NCBI RefSeq assembly: GCF_964355755.1
Contig: NC_092676.1
Location: 6,862,288-6,926,287 of the forward strand
Origin: Antedon mediterranea
Lineage: Eukaryota; Echinodermata; Crinoidea; Comatulida; Antedonidae
Direction of reading: 5' to 3'
DNA length: 64,000 nt
Shown here: one piece after another, positions 32,166-44,067 of the stretch
Layout of the letters: every line of letters begins with the position of its first letter
Numbering within the stretch: the stretch's first letter is position 1
The notes under the pieces: model-generated
What the model saw: the letters and a program-made list of their open reading frames with translations, nothing else
Told to the model about the DNA's origin: nothing
The model's database searches: none
Made by a program: the position numbers and the translations under genes

Positions 32166-34000
32166 AATTGATCTATAGTCAATCTTTGTTTCTTATTTTA
32201 TCTTACTTATAGACCCCAAGAAGATGATGGATATGGTTATATTTAGACCTAAACAATTATACGATTCACAAACAATTACACAACATTACATAGAAGTAGC
32301 CAATTCTTCTAAAACAGGAAACTTCCAAAATCCACACAAACTTGTTGCTCAAAAAAAATGATTTAAAAAAGTATTTCTCTGTTTGAAACCATCTACCGCT
32401 CGGTACTTTACACATTGGCCAATCAATGTCACTTTGACCCCGTCCCCAACAAAAATCATTCCGTGCACCTAAATCATGTTCAAAACTTACCTTTGAATAT
32501 CAGATATGACAAGCAAAATTAGCTCTTTGAAAGCAATTATAATCTTTATGATTGATAAGATTCTCTTTTATTTTATTTACTTTGTCAACGAATTACGGAG
32601 CTATTAAACATAAAAAATACTAAAACATATTTCGTTTATGACAAATATAACCGCCTAAGATTATTTTATTGAAACTTATTCTAAACAAAATAGTTAAAAC
32701 GATATATTAAGACTCATGAAACAGTTCCATTTCACTGATCAATCACATACGTCCGATCTCCCGTTTAATCTAAGTTTTACTTCTAGAACTAGTGAGCCCT
32801 GTTAGAAAACGAACGGAAGAAAAATGATATTAATAGAAAACCCGACTGCTTCTGGTATACTGAACTTCTCACGCAAAGTACCTTAGATAATAGGCCTGCA
32901 AATCCTGTGGTGTGCTGTAATACAATTGATCTAGAACGTGATTGCTTACTTTTCTCACTGTATGAACAACAATGGAATAAAACGCCTGAGGTGGTACAAA
33001 TCAAATAACAGGCTTACTGTTATAGGTCCATGGTTATAGTAATAATCAACGATTATTCAGATACAGACATGCTCTTTTTATAATCAGTTTATTAAAACAG
33101 AATAAAATTGCGATAATCATCAGTATTAATCATTAGACACATTTTCTTTTTTAAGCAGACCAGCATTAGCAGACATCACCTTTACGAATATGCGTCATCA
33201 AGTAAAATATCTTTGTTTTATGTTATCTCTTCGGAATTCCAACTTGTCAATATATTATGCGAAAGATGAGGACAAGTTTAGTTTTTTATAATAATTGTAG
33301 CGCGTATACAAATATTTATCGTATGAAACTTTGGTAACATTGCTATTGCTATCAAATCTGACGTGAAAATACTACAAATTTAACAAATGCGTAGTGAAAA
33401 AATATATAATTATATAGGCCTGTATATAAAATGTATACACTTATACACCAGTAGCCCACTTTAAAAAACTCATGCGACATATTAAAATATGCTCAGACCA
33501 TTTCTTACTTAGTATAAGCCACTAACGCGTTTAGAGTGAGGACGAATATTACAACCAAACAATGATGATAATAATAATTAGCTTGTAGTGTTTATTAGGT
33601 ATTATTCTGTTGAAATTATTAAAGCAGTGCTTTCTCTAATAAATGAATATTCACCAATATAACGTTGTTGATGCGTTAGGATGCGGTTGACAAAACAAAT
33701 GACGTAGTATAGGGTCGTGTGCAAACTTTTCAATAGCGTATGTCAATTGATGCATGCCGCCTTATTTTAGGGCTAGTATCTCCATGGACAAATTGCGTAA
33801 CTAAACATTTTGAATATTGAGTCTGAACTTGAGTCTCACTTTTTTTCCACATAAAGTAGTTACTTAACTTACTGTTACATAAATCATTTGTTAATGAATA
33901 TAGTTTTTCTTTTTTCGTTTCACCTTAAAGCAATACGTGCAATTAATTTTTATTTTAGTAAATAGTTTTACGGTAGTATGTACTTCCCCGAAACCTTGAA
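32166..34000. other. Repeat-derived intergenic DNA upstream of NLR-1
   Basis: No gene seen. 32200-32540 resembles 63690-64000 and part of 62040-62170 (TTTGACC.CCGTCC, CCGTGCACC, ATATGACAAGCAAAAT). 32700-33290 is another copy of the dispersed repeat of 3430-4060. This shows that the region upstream of NLR-1 and that upstream of NLR-2 share ancestry. Confidence 0.6.
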
Positions 34001-34140
34001 ATACCAGAATGGTGTCCGGCGGGGTTTAGTTTTTTACCAACCCTGAAACCAGTTCTAGAAATATTGGAATGGTGTTCGGCTGGGTTTAGTTTTTTGCCAA
34101 CCCCAAAACCAGTTCTAAAAGTACCGGGATGGACCGGTGT
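34001..34140. repeat. Tandem repeat of about 66 bp (2+ copies)
   Basis: Copies share GAATGGTGT.CGGC.GGGTTTAG and TTTTTT.CCAACCC..AAACCAG. Short, non-coding. Confidence 0.7.
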
Positions 34141-34773
34141 TTCACCATGTAGTTTAAGTTCTATTTATTTCATTTCAATGTAAATATTGTTTTATATATT
34201 TACAAATGACAATAACTTTACGTTACTTACTCAATAATGTATGATACAATTAATTATAAATTAAATCAGTTGATTAAATTTAAAATATTAGATTTATTTT
34301 ATCTAAGTTCATTAGAAAAGAATTACATTTCAGGATGTTAGAAGCCACTAATTTATCAGACAAATTTAAAAAAACAGCATATTAGAATATTAGGACACTA
34401 ACCTCTCTCCGATGATGTAGAATAACACAAAGTATAGTTTCTCTATAACGTTAGTTTGCTACCAGGGAAGAGTGAGGAAATGAGTGAGTCTCACTCTTCC
34501 CTGTTTTGGTGGTTGCGTAGCGTATGCACGATATAATCTGTAGTTGACATCAACGGTTTTCAGATCTCAAATGATTCTGAACCCTGATACTAAATACAAA
34601 TATCCGTTATGGTATTGTAATAATCACAATAATAGATTCAACCAATGAAATATAAGCAAACAAACAACAATAACAAGATTTTAAAAGACCTGGATATATT
34701 TAACAGATATAATACAAAGAACGTCCAACAATAACACACAAAATATTGTTAACAAAAGGAACGTTAACAGATT
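34141..34773. other. No gene seen; one short hairpin
   Basis: AT-rich. Around 34458-34503 there is an inverted repeat CAGGGAAGAGTGA ... TCACTCTTCCCTG with an arm of about 13-14 bp. Confidence 0.5.
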
Positions 34774-35197
34774 TGGCAGGGCATATCGTTTCCTTTTATA
34801 GACACGTACCAGAATATTCCAGGGTTAACAAACTTTATCATAACTGAACAGTAGGGTTCTCTTCGCTGATTGTATGAAAAATGATAAATGATAAAAATTA
34901 GGCTGAAGGAAAATGAATATGTTTAAATAAATTAGTTAGTGTCACGTATATGACCTACAGTAAGACCTAAGACTAATACACGATTATGGCAGGGCATATC
35001 GTTTCCTTTTATAGACACGTACCAGAATATTCCAGGGTTAACAAACTTTATCATACCTGAATAGTAGGGTTCTCTTCGCTGATTGTATGAAAAATGATAA
35101 ATGATAAAAATTAGGCTGAAGGAAAATTAATATGTTTAAATAAATTAGTTAGTGTCACGTATATGACCTACAGTAAGACCTAAGACTAATACATGAT
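34774..35197. repeat. 210-213-bp satellite, second locus
   Basis: About two copies of the satellite seen at 1-3111 (starts at 34807 and 35020), not interrupted by the foldback element. It marks the edge of the duplicated block downstream of NLR-2. Confidence 0.85.
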
Positions 35198-36215
35198 TAT
35201 TCTACTCTCATCAAACATGACCTACACCAATAGAAAGGTGTTTACAAGTGCCACATTGTGGTACTTAATTTCTCTTTAAATCGATTCCGAACAGATTCAA
35301 ACTTTCTGAACAAAGACAAAAGTATGAAATATATACATAAAAAAACGAAAATAAAAAGTCGAAGATTCCAACATTTTGTTTATAAAGACTCCAATCCTAA
35401 GAAAATTCCGTTTGAGAGAATCAATTGAGCTGTTGAACTACTACAAAAAGCCAATCTTTGTGTTTATGGGCTTGTTGTAGTTTTTCCTAAACTATGCTTC
35501 TAATGAAGCTCTGATTTTGCAGAGTATCAGTTCCATTTCACTGATCAATTGCATACGCTAGATCTCTCATATTTATCTAAGTGTTACTACTATAGGATAT
35601 TGAAATTAGAGAAGCCTGCTAGAATACGGATGATTTTAAAAGAAATATTGACTTCTGACATGTTATTTGTATAATTGTATCATGTAAATCATGCATATAA
35701 AACTTCTCACGCAAGGTACCTTAGATAATAGGCCTGTAAATCCTGTGGTGCTGTAATACAATTGGTTTGGAACTTGCTCGCTTACTTTGCAATATTAACA
35801 ACAATAGCAGGAATGAAACGCTTGAGGTACAAATCAAATACCAGAATCACTGTCAATAGTCCATGGTTATAGCAATAATCACAGATTCACATAATTGAAC
35901 GAATATTATTCAGATACAGACATTAATTTTTCTAATCAGAGTATTAGAGCAGAATAAAAGTAACATATCTTATTTACTAAAATTGCGATATATCATCATT
36001 ATTATTCATTGGACAAGTTTCATTTTTGTAAGTAGACCAGCAGTAACAGAATCACTTTTACAAATATGCGTCAACTAGTAAAATATCTATCTTTATGTTA
36101 TCTCTTTGGAATTCCAACTTTGTCAATACATGCAAAAGATGAGGACAATTTTACATTTTTTAACATAAAACCATTTTTAAATAGAATTTTGTTTTAACAC
36201 ATTTTAGTCCTTGAT
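35198..36215. repeat. Duplicate of block 3112-4123
   Basis: Collinear with 3112-4123 with scattered substitutions and 1-3-base indels. No coding content. Confidence 0.8.
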
Positions 36216-36547
36216 AATTTAATTCAATTCAATTCAAATCAACATTTATTTCTTCCACATAAAATAAGAACAAACATCCTTTTTTTTATTAAATGTTTAA
36301 TCTTACTTTTTATCTATACTTGCTTGATTGATGAAAATAAATATGTAAATATCTTTTCTTTTTTTTTATTATTTTATTTTCTATATTTCATAAAACAGTA
36401 TACATTACTTAACTTGGTTACATTAAAAAATAATAATAAAGTAACCTTTTCAAGTTACAAAACATATATATATATATGGCTATTTTTATACATAAATATC
36501 AAAACAGATTCCATTTTAACAAAAAAAAAATGATGCGAAATAAAAGT

Positions 36548-37080
36548 CTAGCTATTTTTAAAAACAATGTACTTTTCAATTTCTTTATACCTCTCATATA
36601 CCGATTTGAAGTGATTTATGTGAGGTTTTTGTTCGTTAACTTTGCAGTTATAAATATACAATTTTGCAATCAGTATTAAGTTATTAATTGCATGATTATT
36701 TCTATGATTTTCAATACCAAAAAATATCCTTTCTTTATCTAAAGTCACTTTTCTTTTAAACTGTTGTTCAATAATAACTTGTATTTTCCTCCACATGACA
36801 TCAATTATTTTGCATTCCACGAACATGTGTATTAAAGTTTGTTCTTTTTCTAAACAAAATTCACAAATTTGTGATTCAACAATTGATATCTTATGTAGAA
36901 AAGAGTTAGTATAAATGATACGGTGAATAAATTTATATTGAAAGTTTTTAAGTTTCGTATTGATTGTGCATTTATGCAAAGTTGTGAATATCATATCCCA
37001 TTGCAATTGTGTATTATCAAGTTCATTTTCCCATCTGGACTCGATTCTATCGGGAACTGTTGCATATTTTTTATCGTGGC
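36548..37080 (-). pseudogene. LINE ORF2 C-terminal fragment, second copy
   Basis: Open frame of about 150 residues on the minus strand with TLHKCTINTKLKNFQYKFIH, CEFCLEKEQTLIHMFVEC and a terminal YERYKEIEKYIVF. It is more intact than the copy at 4466-5038, which has a stop or frame break near 4690. It lacks any catalytic domain. Confidence 0.75.
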
Positions 37081-37505
37081 GTGAATACGGTTACATTCCG
37101 AGATTACGGAGATCTGTTGTTGACCTGATAACAATCTTCTTCTTATTTTTCTTCAGAATGCAGTTTATCCGTCCAGAGAGACCACGCAGCTTCCACTGCG
37201 TCTCATGTGCTGTCATTTCGCGTAGTAGATTCATACGCAGAGGCGTTAAATTTTCAGTTATAGAGAAAGACGAGTTTATAAGTAGTTTCTTATTTCGAAA
37301 TACCTCTGCTCTTGCGCGGTAGGTGGAGAATGTGACGATAATTGGACGTGGTCTGGTTTTAGTACGTGATTTGTTCTGTTGAATTCCTAGTCCAATTTTC
37401 TTTCGTCCACGACGGTGTGTGCGGTCTAAATCGATAAGTTCAATGTCGTCGCAAATATGAGATGATATGATATCTAAGGCTATCTTATCGGTGTTTTCGC
37501 TATTA

Positions 37506-37632
37506 GAGAGCTTTCACTATCTCGATCGGGAACGAGCCGCCGAGAAAGTAAGGGTTTTTTGAACGAGTACGAGATCGAGAACCGGTAATTAATGCTGGTT
37601 CTCGTTCTCGATCCGAGATAGCGAAAGTTCTC
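37506..37632. mobile_element. 127-bp MITE inside LINE ORF1
   Basis: Imperfect terminal inverted repeats of about 31 bp (GAGAGCTTTCACTATCTCG at the left; GAGAACTTTCGCTATCTCG as the complement of the right end) and a 5-bp TATTA target duplication (37501-37505, 37633-37637). It introduces an early stop into ORF1. A second internal inverted segment (GAACGAGTACGAGATCGAG) strengthens the hairpin. Confidence 0.8.
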
Positions 37633-37903
37633 TATTATCTGTATCATGTACGCCGTGTATTAGTAGGCAATTACGTCTACTATACTGCTCAAGGTCATCG
37701 ACTTTTTTAAGTAAGCTGTTATGATCTTTCGTCAGCCTATTGTTTTTCTCTCGTAGTGACGTAATGTCACTGGCTATTGTCTCGTTGTCAAGGGAAACGC
37801 TGCTATAAATATTTTTACTGACCTGGTCAAGAATGGCGTCACTTAGGCCTATTGATCGTATTACACATTCGTTACCACATATGGATGCAATAATTTTATC
37901 CAT
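37589..37903 (-). pseudogene. LINE ORF1 middle segment (coiled coil)
   Basis: Encodes about 104 residues: a heptad-like LREKNNRLTKDHNSLLKKVD region followed by LEQYSRRNCLLIHGV. The last residues come from the MITE at 37506-37632, after which the RNA-binding part continues to 37091 in a frame compatible with an uninterrupted ancestor. Confidence 0.7.
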
Positions 37904-37974
37904 AAGATTTGAAGATGAAAGAATATGTTTAGCGATATATACTTACGAGTTCTTTATCGTCTGAAAGGAGGAGC

Positions 37975-38190
37975 TCAATATTTCGCATTGTCGATGAGTC
38001 CGTTGTCCGTAGGCCAATGTTTATGTTGTTCCGAGTTACCGGTTTTTGGTATACCGGGTGACTCAACGGGCTGTTTGACAGCTTGACATTCATCGCCGAT
38101 CGTGCCTGGATTGACAGTAAACTCCGACATTATTTCGGTTGATTTTCCAGTCGATCGTTTAGATTTAGTACTCGTTCTAGTTGACGTCAT
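37975..38190 (-). pseudogene. LINE ORF1 N-terminal segment
   Basis: Seventy-one residues, Thr/Ser/Lys-rich start (MTSTRTSTKSKRSTGKST) then a Pro/Gly-rich part. No domain. It lies directly upstream of the coiled-coil segment, in a different frame, so an indel or an intron-like gap separates them (a GTAAGTATAT occurs near 37950, but no convincing acceptor was seen). Confidence 0.5.
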
Positions 38191-38322
38191 ACTTTTACAA
38201 TATTAATGTATAATACTTATTATAAAGTTGGATGCCGTAATGTGTTATTATAGAGCAATTCAATGTAATTTTGTGTGCGATTACAACATTCGTTGTTTAG
38301 CTCATAGCATCCTTGATCCTTT

Positions 38323-39117
38323 TATTAACACTGTGAGCTAGTGCTACCAAATGGGTATAGTAGCTCACAGTGGTAAACTAAATTATATTTATTATCACTG
38401 TGCGCTAGTGCTACCAAATGGGTATAGTAGCGCACAGTGGTAAACTAATCATATTTATTATCACTATGCGCTAGTTCTACCAAATGGATATAGTAGCGCA
38501 CAGTGGTAAACTAATCATAGTTATTATCACTGTGCGCTGCGCCAGTGCTACAAACATAGGTATAGTAGCGCACAGTGGTAAACTAATCCTATTTATTAAC
38601 ACTGTGCGCTAGTGCTACCAAATGGGTATAGTAGCGCACAGTGGTAAACTAAATCCTAAATGTTATCACTGTGCACTATTGCTATCAAAATGGGTATGGT
38701 AGCGCACAGTGCTAAACTAAATCCTACTTATTATCACTGTGCGCCAGTGCTAAAAAAAATGGGTATAGTAGCGCACAGTGGTAAATTATTCATATTTATT
38801 ATCACTGTGCGCAAGTGCTACCAAAATTGGTATAGTAGCGTACAGTGGTAAACTAATCCTATTCATTAACACTTTGCGCTAGTGCTACCAAAATTGGTAT
38901 AGTAACGCACAGTGGTAAACTAATCATATTTATTAACACTGTGCGCTAGTGCTACCAATGGGTATAGTAGCACACATTGGTAAACTAAATCCTATTTATT
39001 ATCACTGTGCGTCCTGTGCTACCAATAAGGGCATAGGATCGCACAGTGGTAAACTAATCATATTTATTATCGCTGTGACATAGTGCTACCAAAATGGGTA
39101 TAGTAGTGCACAGTGGT
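38323..39117. repeat. Tandem array of hairpin-forming units, second locus (about 12 copies)
   Basis: Same unit as at 6282-6728. The first unit has CACTGTGAGCTA paired with TAGCTCACAGTG, while most units have CACTGTGCGCTA paired with TAGCGCACAGTG: the stem is kept although both arms changed. Other units have mismatched arms. Confidence 0.9.
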
Positions 39118-39520
39118 AGTTTGACGTCGTTCCGTTACTGTACCGTTATAGTATACGTTGTATTTACTTTTCAAAGCATATTGTCACAGTATAGAAAACG
39201 TTCAGCTGACATGTATTGTAATAAGCGTATTGTGTATACTATTATGCTACGTCTGCAGTTTTCCGTGATTAGACGTCGTTCCGTTACTGTACCGTTACAG
39301 TATACGTTGTAGTTACTTTTCAACGCTTATCGTCAAAGTATAGGAGACGTTCAGCATGTATAAGCGTATTGTGTATGCTATTACGATACGCCTGTAGCTA
39401 GTTCACTGTGATTAGACGTCGTTCCGTTACTGTACCATTATAGTATACGTTATAATTACTTTTCAAATCTTATCGTCAAAGTATAGAAAACGTTCAGCTG
39501 ACAGCCATAAGCGTTTTGAA
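39118..39520. repeat. 143-152-bp tandem repeats, second locus
   Basis: Matches 6729-7240 with one fewer copy. GACGTCGTTCCGTTAC occurs at about 39123, 39275 and 39415. Confidence 0.8.
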
Positions 39521-39574
39521 GTACTGAAAACGCTCTTTGAATATTATATTTAATATCATCATCCTCATCACTAA

Positions 39575-39778
39575 AGCCTGTTTTCCTGTCGACGTTATTC
39601 GACGCTATCGTCGTTGGTCGTTAACAGTTCAACGACGATCGTTTGAAAACAGTCAAGTTGAAATGATAACGATAGCGAGTACCTTTTCCTGTAAATCGTT
39701 AACATTTCAATGATTACGTAGGAGATCGCCGATTATTGTTAACGATAGCGTCGAATAACGCCGACAGGAAAACAGGCT
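39575..39778. mobile_element. 204-bp MITE, TAA target duplication, second copy
   Basis: Ortholog of 7284-7486: AGCCTGTTTTCCTGTCGACG at the left and its near-complete complement at the right, TAA at 39572-39574 and 39779-39781. It was present before the block was duplicated. Confidence 0.8.
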
Positions 39779-39862
39779 TAAAATAATCATCATCGTTGAT
39801 CGTTCATCGTAGTCATCTTCATCATCATCATCATAATCGTCGTCATTATCATCATCATCATG

Positions 39863-41237
39863 GTATTGTTGTATCTGTGTTTACATTCGTTTGGTTTTAT
39901 TTGCTTTATCATAAACCACGACATGATTCGTATACATTTAACAATTTACAAAATGTTGTGCAATCATTTCAATTTGTTTTTATTATCATTATATAATCAT
40001 AACTAATAATAAATTATATACAAAAAAACATTATTAAACATGATGAGCAAAATATGCCCATTCTTAACACGGCATAAATGTAATTTAACTTATTGTTAGC
40101 TACTATACTGTACTACTACTAACTACTACTACTACTACACTGTACTAAAGGTGTGTTGTGCTACTTCACGATAACTAAAATCTATTAATAAGGATAACAT
40201 AGACCTATTTAAACCTTCTTAACAAGTACGTATTGAATTAATTTTTATACTGTGGATATTCGTTCAAAAAAACTACACTATAACATATTTGCCTCTAACT
40301 ACATATTCCTGTATATTATACGATAACTTAAACTAAACTAACTAAAGCTTATTCTAACACGCAAATTGTAACATATTATTACTCTGAGATCTGTGTGTGA
40401 ACAAAAAAACATGAAAACTTAGCGTACTGTAATATATAGTTTGCTAAAAAGAAATATTATTTCATGGAAATACTCTATACAAGTATTACTATTCAGCATA
40501 TAACACTAATATAACTATAATATATACATTTTCTAATAATTATACACATATTCATTCTTATTGAATACAGGAAAATTAATTTTAAAACGTATGCAGTTAC
40601 ATTATCACTTATTATAATATAGTTTAATATAATATATAGTTATATAATGTTATAATTCACAATAATATTATTGAACGTATTTAGGGCCTACACAACTACA
40701 ATGTTTAGAACGATAGTAAACTACAATATCTACTGTACCGTCAATAAAGTTGAGGGCGTAGTTTGTGTTATTAACTCGAACGCGTTCATTCAATTAACCC
40801 CATGAAGCATTTGCAAGTTGTATTTTTAATTAAAGTAATAATCATTTAAAATGTTATTTCTGGTTCATATTAACAAAATGTATATAAAAAATAAATTAGA
40901 AATTGTTTTCTGGTTTCCTATAAGCCGTGCCTTAGTATTAGGCCTAATGCACAATCATGTGAGTATTGAAAGCAACAAAACATCTAGCCTAAATATATTT
41001 AAATCTAACTCCACAACTTCACGCCACGCATTCATGTCATTATTTGTTATATTATTAAAGTCGGTATTATTAGGCAATAGTATCGTAATGTTTGGAAAAT
41101 AAAATATGAGAGTGCACATTGTTCAAAACGAAGTTGGCATGTTAAAATCACATAAATTATCTTTGTTTTATCAAGTATATTCATTTTACTTCTTTAAGAA
41201 TGTTTAGGAAGTGTGATGAAGTAATACACAGATAATC
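39863..41237. other. 3' flank of NLR-2, duplicate of 7653-9080
   Basis: Collinear with the NLR-1 downstream flank with small indels. No separate gene seen. Confidence 0.65.
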
Positions 41238-41588
41238 TTATGAGTAATTAATGTGTGTATCATGCACATCGGGCTGGTGGGTAAGCTCCTCTAAGATATT
41301 ACCCAATCTAACCTCTCCCATCATTTCATTCATTAAGTCACTAACCAATATATTTACTCCAATTTCACTGTTGTGTTTACTCAAAAAATACTGGTGAAAA
41401 GTATTCAGATTGATATTTGACAAAAACGGTTGTAGAAAGCTCGGTAACTCATCTGATGACGACGTTCTTAATATGTCATTACACAAATCAATGGAACGAA
41501 TAATCCTATCGCTCTCATCGTCACTGATATCATTATTGTTATTAAACAATTGCAATTCTTTTGGATTAGCTCTGGTCAGTGTGTTCAT
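41238..41588 (-). pseudogene. Terminal LRR-like segment and ancestral C-terminus of the NLR-2 locus
   Basis: Open frame of 116 residues containing a degenerate repeat (NNNNDISDDESDRIIR, then FLQPFLSNINLNTF) and the tail QPDVHDTHINYS before the stop. The tail matches the decayed sequence at about 9085-9115 after NLR-1, so it likely represents the original end of the receptor. It is now separated from the LRR array by a retrotransposon fragment and stop codons. Confidence 0.65.
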
Positions 41589-41594
41589 TACATC

Positions 41595-41868
41595 ATCTGA
41601 ACTGAACTGAATTGAACTTTTATTGTATCTCTTTTAAATCAGAGGCACAGTCTCAATGAGATGTGCAACAAGTTTACAGTGAAAAATAAAACATACACAC
41701 TTAAATATACTAAGTACAAAACAAGAAATTAGACATAAGAACAAATTACAAAAAAAAGTTTAAGAAAACTGAGAAAGATTAAATACTAAGAAAATGACTA
41801 AATTAAGTTTGAGAAGGAATTGTATTATAAATATCATTTCGTGTGTTCCAAGCCATGGTCAGAAAAAT
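41595..41868 (-). mobile_element. LINE 3' fragment inserted in LRR sequence
   Basis: The minus strand ends with AGAGATACAATAAAAGTTC and a TTCAG/TTCAA tandem tail (about 41620-41595), typical of 5'-truncated CR1/L2/RTE-like insertions. The first about 70 bp still read MAWNTRNDIYNTIPSQT then a stop. It splits an LRR between CQLS and DVMN. No clean target duplication could be defined. Confidence 0.65.
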
Positions 41869-42345
41869 TTTACAATGTGATAGTTGGCAATTGTTCATAT
41901 CAAGTATACGCAGTTTAGGAGAGATAATCACTAAAGTACACAGTAGAGTAGTGTCAATGTCACTTAAGTAGTTATTCCCAACATTAAGCTCATGCAATTG
42001 TAACTCATCTCTTGCAAACTCTCTGACAATTTCATTCATTATACTACCTTGTAGTTTACAATTATTCATGTTGAGTGTATGCAGCTTAGACGAGTTATTC
42101 AAAGTACTTCCAAGTAAAGTACCATCAATGTCACTGATATCATTATTTCCAATGTCAAGCACTTGCAATCCGCTTTCATACACTCTACTCATAATGTTAC
42201 ATGGCAGTTATTAACAATTATTCATGTTAAGTACAGACAGCTTTGGTGACTTATTTAATAAAGTACCAAATAAAGTACCGTCGATGTCACTAACATTATT
42301 ATTGTAAACATAAAGTTCTTGTAATTGTAACTCAGCTTTTGTATA
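41869..42345 (-). pseudogene. LRRs with in-frame stop codons, NLR-2 locus
   Basis: In the same frame as the LRRs at 42346-43083 the sequence continues with ELQLQELYVYNNNVSDIDGT, then NKSPKLSVLNMNNC, and later LQVLDIGNNDISDIDGTLL, but a TGA at about 42346 and two TAA near 42215 interrupt it. These are point-type nonsense changes, not insertions, so this distal part has decayed. Confidence 0.75.
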
Positions 42346-43092
42346 TCATACTTTGAGAATTGTATTCATTACATCACCTGGTAGTTTACAAGCATGCATA
42401 TAAAGTTTAAGCAGCTTAGGAGATTTACTCAAGAAATTACCTAGTATATGACCATCAATGTTTCCGATATCATTATTCGCAATATTAAGTAATTGTAACT
42501 GTGGCACATCAACTACATATACTCTCATCATTTCATTCATTACATCACCCAATAGTTTACAATTATGCATGTAAAGTTTAAGCAGCTTAGGGGATTTACT
42601 CAAGAAATTACCCAGTAAATTGCCATCTATGCTTCTGATATCATTATTCGCAATATTAAGTAATTTTAACTGTGACACATCAACTACATATACTCTCATC
42701 ATTTCATTCATTACGCCACCCGATAGTTTACAATCATCCAAGCGAAGAGTATGTAGATTACGCGACTTACTCAAGAAATTACCCAGTAAAGCACCATCAA
42801 TGTCACCAAAATTATTGTTATTAATATGTAGCTCTTGTAATTCCAACTGATCTCCTACATACAATCTCATCATTGTATTTATTACGTCACCCGATAGTTT
42901 ACAATCGTCCAAGCAAAGAGTATGTAGATTACGCGATTTACTCAAGAAATTACCCAGTAAAGCACCATCAATGTCACCGAAATTATTGTTATTGATATGT
43001 AAATCTTGTAATTCTAACTGATCTCCTACATACAACCTCATCATTTTATTTATTACGTCACCCGATAGTTTACAATTATGCATGTAAAGTTT
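42346..43092 (-). pseudogene. NLR-2 LRR segment cut off by the transposon
   Basis: About 245 residues, 8-9 LRRs of the NLR-2 type (MHNCKLSGDVINKMMRLYVG, NNNFGDIDGALLGNFLSKS). It continues the array at 44068 exactly: when the 975-bp insert and one copy of the 8-bp duplication are disregarded, the reading frame runs on without change. With the insert present it is untranslated. Confidence 0.8.
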
Positions 43093-44067
43093 TAGACTTG
43101 CCCCAAGTCTGTATTTATTGTCTTTTTTTATATTTATTTGTTTTTATTTCGACCGCGATTTTTCTCTGAAAATACAGACTTGTGAAACACGTATAGAAAT
43201 CGATTTGCAGACCGCAAACATCCGATAAGAATGACGTAGGTTATCATACCGTATTTGGCTATATGGGGCGGGCGGTATGTAAATATGGATTTCGAATCAA
43301 CCAATGATCATTTTGTTTCAGAATGAAAAAGATAGAGTACGTTCAGTGCTGAATGTACGATCGAGACTGAACAACTGTTGAAATATAAAATCGTGTTGCC
43401 AAGTTGTTTTGTTTATTAATTGTTTAGTCCTGGCCTAGGCCTCCTTCGTAGGGATACTCAACTCGTACGTATGACCTGCTAAATAGAACGCCAATAAGGT
43501 ACATACCACCACCGACCCGCACACAACAGGGCTACACCGGCACACAACAGGGCTACACCACCACAAAGAACAGGACAGGGTGGGAAATAAATTAAATTAT
43601 CTCCGCATAATAAATGATCCATTCAATGTTTGATTTGCGGAGAAGCTAGCCTATCATATCAAGACGAGTTTTCATGTTCTTGGGAAAAATCCCATCAAAT
43701 GTTTACCAGACTACTAGGCATATAAAATCATTTCTAGCTTTCAGAAACTTTCATCAATGTACCCAAGTACACATTGTCTAAACGTAATGTAGCGCATGCG
43801 CATCATCTTAGATGTTGAGTCTTTGAAATTCTGAAATATGAATATTAAAACAGTGTACGAGTGAGTAGCCAATCGCATGCAGCTGAAACTAGTCAACCGG
43901 ATAATCGTATGCACCAAGAATTCTTGGTGTCAAACCACGTGACTTGTGCGTGTTTCCCCAGACGGAGTATCCAAACTCAAGTAATACACGTATGAAACGC
44001 CATATGTGCAAAAATATTTATATTTTTACTAATATTAAGACAAAACTCCGTCTGGAGCCCAGACTAG
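43093..44067. mobile_element. 975-bp non-autonomous DNA transposon in the NLR-2 LRR array
   Basis: Flanked by a perfect 8-bp duplication TAAAGTTT (43085-43092, 44068-44075), the size typical of hAT and P superfamilies. Ends are related but not identical inverted repeats; each is itself a small hairpin (AGACTTGCCCCAAGTCT at the left; GTCTGGAGCCCAGAC at the right). No ORF. GC is higher than in the surroundings. The stop codon that now ends the NLR-2 frame (44064-44066) lies in its right end. Confidence 0.85.

Larger units (their letters stand above)
36216..38260 (-). mobile_element. Internally deleted LINE: ORF1 joined to the ORF2 tail
   Basis: Minus strand. The ORF1 region starts at about 38190 (basic, Ser/Thr-rich N-terminus), has a frame change near 37975-37903, then a coiled-coil segment (LREKNNRLTKDHNSLLKKVD, followed by LEQYSRRNCLLIHGV, characteristic of L1/Tx1-type ORF1 proteins) and an RNA-binding C-terminal part down to the stop at 37091. 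About 10 bases later, at about 37080, it joins the ORF2 C-terminal tail that also occurs at 4124-5115. Endonuclease and RT are absent. The 3' end has the same TTGAA tail at 36216-36240. A 127-bp MITE sits inside ORF1 (37506-37632). The result is an ORF1-only, ORF2-deleted LINE, comparable in layout to mammalian HAL1. Confidence 0.75.
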
